A DNA stretch of 64,000 nt from positions 16,323,001-16,387,000 of the forward strand of contig NC_092568.1 in the NCBI RefSeq assembly GCF_037975245.1. The letters are read 5' to 3'. The stretch comes from Apostichopus japonicus (lineage: Eukaryota; Echinodermata; Holothuroidea; Aspidochirotida; Stichopodidae). The notes beneath the pieces are model-generated. The model was not told where the DNA came from. It saw only the letters and a list, made by a program, of their open reading frames with translations, and did no database searches. Below, piece by piece: positions 61,761 to 64,000 of this stretch (position 1 is its first letter; each line of letters starts with the position of its first letter). Position numbers and translations under genes: made by a program.

Positions 61761-63884
61761 ATTAGAGTGACTCAGCTGTGTGGTCTGTATGCTGATGTGG
61801 GTTTCTGTCATGTATCATTACTGACAAACAGTCTTAACCGCATTTTGAAGACGGAGATTAATTACGGACATCGTTGGACGTTTTTGATCATCGTGAGGCC
61901 ATTTCTAGGAAGGAACCAAACTAAGGGTGTCTTTCAGTGGGAGATTAAAACATTCCTGGGAGAAAAGACATATATTTTATAGCAATCACCGAATTGGCTC
62001 CCAGAGCAGTTTTATAAGAGTGCAATTGATAACTTTCTCCAACATCACAATGTCGGACTAGAAGACTTGAAGTGGAATTGTTGGAGAGAGCTGAACTTTG
62101 AAAAAACAGGGTATAAACTGTAAATGTACACAAACTACATAAGAAATTGCTGATCCACATCACCATGGTGACAGCCTGAATGAAAGCAGGCACAAAAGAG
62201 TCATGGAGATTCATCTCTTGAAAGATTTTTGCTTTTGCTGTGGATCTGTAATTGCATCATTTTGGTACGTTACAGTACTATCATGGCCAGTAGATTTACA
62301 GACGTTGAATAATAATCATACAAACATTTGTCACCATGGGGACAAGGAGATGTTTTGCCAGTATTAAACAGAGAGATGTAATATAAATAATGATGGATCT
62401 TTGTTCAAGAAGTAGGTCTATTCTGTGAAGTAGGTCTATTCTATTTTGTATCCTTGTACACCCTCTGGACGATAATTTCCTTCACTGGCACATTTGTTTC
62501 CAAACTGGATAGGAATCTTCAACAACAATGGAGTAGAAAGCGAAACAGTGAAAGACATACTGCTTCACTCATAGCCGAACATTAAACTATGAAAGCGATC
62601 CAAATCTTTGGTTATAGATTGCATTTAACAATTATTTATTCAGTGTGTGCTATAATATTATATTAAAGTTAAGTTTCAATTAAGGCATTCCATTGACTTT
62701 GAGTGCTAAGCTAGAAGTACAAAAGATTTAAAGTGAAATGAAATTATGCAGTTAAATTGCCACAATATGTGGGCAGCTTTGCTCAAGTCACCTGAACTTG
62801 ATATGATCATTTCTATCAATTATCTCTGTTACTAATTAAGGCAGGGTTTGATTTAAATAAGGTTGCTGATAAAGGGTTTTTGTATTTTCCAATTGATTTA
62901 AAAAATCAAATGTTCAGTCATTAAACAAGTACTTAGAAGTGATCAGTTCTAACTGATAGCTCAGTTTATAAACCATTAAGATGCTTCATATCTTACCACA
63001 GAAGAAAAATAATTGGCAAATTTTTGAAGTTTGGTTGACATTCACAGTCAGGGACTCTGTTGTATTGGCAGTCTACAATGGAAAAATATCGCAAGTGACT
63101 TCACATTCAGCAAAATCCAAGAAAGTAGATGTTTTTGAAAGAGATCGTTGTATTTCTATTATTAAGTAGAAAACAGTCTATGCCAAGCAAACTGTTGAAT
63201 ATAGTTCATTTCAGATGTACTTGCCGATTTTGATAAATAATGGTAATCTAAATCAGTTGAAAATGGAAGCACAGATCGCTTAAATATTTTGGTGTGGTCA
63301 GTTTAGTCGTGATTCATGCTAGGGCAGAAATGCGCATAAAATTGATTTTACAACCAAGTAAACCCTATTTATGTTAATTAAAGTGCTGTTTGTAACTGGA
63401 CTAAGTTGTACTTTGGAAGTGATTCTGTTTGTTAGACTAAAGTGATCTGTGGATTGCGTGTGGACTGTACTGTTGAGAGGGTAATCAAATATACACCTAT
63501 ACAGACTCAATGATCTTGCTAAAATTCTATTTCTCATTTCAGTACTAGGTGCTAACTTCTCACAAAGATGACGTTGGTTGTATTATAATTTAATAATTGT
63601 GAAAGCATCCTCTTAATTGTATGGTACCATAAACCTATCATGTCGTATTGTAAATTGTGTGAACAGGACTAGCTTTGTCTTCAGACTTGGTTTATGGAAA
63701 TCGTGACAGAAAAGATTTGTTATTCTAGATCATAATATCGTCATAACGTCATCCAACTGTATGAAGTTGTTGTAGATCTGATTTATGAAGGAAGGATTTC
63801 ATATGACTAAAAATTATAGGAGGCAATGATTTCATCTTTGGCGGTTAGGTTTTGTAATTTCATTATTAGTATCATATTACTCAC

Positions 63885-63890
63885 AATAAA
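63885..63890 (+). terminator. Candidate polyadenylation signal
   Basis: AATAAA in an AT-rich context about 2.6 kb after the MOK stop codon. It is the first canonical hexamer I noticed downstream of the stop. Confidence 0.35.
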
Positions 63891-64000
63891 TTGAGAAAAA
63901 ACAAGTTTCTGTCGCACAATTACAGGAGAACAATGACAGGAATATTGATGCCCCTCTGTATTTCTAACAACCTCAAAAAAAGTTTCACAGGTTATAACCA

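Larger units (their letters stand above)
61321..63905 (+). other. Probable MOK 3' UTR and downstream flank
   Basis: AT-rich, no gene seen. A canonical AATAAA lies at 63885-63890. ATTAAA variants occur near 62660 and 62919, so shorter ends are possible. The open frame at 62981-63169 shows no family signature. Confidence 0.4.

Overview
The window is eukaryotic nuclear DNA: AT-rich, with long introns, GT-AG splice sites, a tRNA-derived SINE, LINE remnants and many transposons with terminal inverted repeats (TIRs). It carries a complete invertebrate-type MOK kinase gene and one exon of an LCLAT1-like acyltransferase. Together with the abundant hAT-like and foldback elements and the recurrent AGGCCTA words, this suggests a marine invertebrate deuterostome, most likely an echinoderm. 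That assignment is an inference, not a demonstration.

Layout. 1-3.6 kb: a minus-strand exon (3384-3563) giving the first 60 residues of an LCLAT1/AGPAT-like acyltransferase; the rest of that gene lies off the left edge. 4-5 kb: a tRNA-headed SINE and a LINE 3' fragment. 5.4-29.8 kb: a dense nest of mobile elements, most with recognisable target-site duplications (TSDs): an 884-bp element with AAAACGTCCC arrays (8-bp TSD); a 9.8-kb foldback element whose 3-kb arms are 18 and 16 copies of a 179-bp unit (9-bp TSD) and whose loop holds a hAT-like insertion; two elements sharing the terminus TATGGCAAGCCGTTTTA and a 6-bp TSD, each with arrays of short palindromes repeated every 20-21 bp; and three further hAT-like elements (8-bp TSDs).

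30.8-61.3 kb: the MOK gene on the plus strand. I rebuilt 13 coding exons whose phases join without a break into a 440-residue protein with all canonical kinase motifs (Gly loop, Lys33, Glu50, HRD, DFG, TEY, APE). Its introns hold several private tandem repeats. 61.3-64 kb: the probable 3' UTR and flank, beginning with a ~140-bp tandem repeat directly after the stop codon, with an AATAAA at 63885.

The most novel material is the pair of palindrome-array transposons (16860-20158 and 24896-26543). They have the same ends and the same TSD length, but unrelated palindrome cores (GATATC versus CTTAAG) at the same two-helical-turn spacing, and possibly related N-terminal coding remnants.
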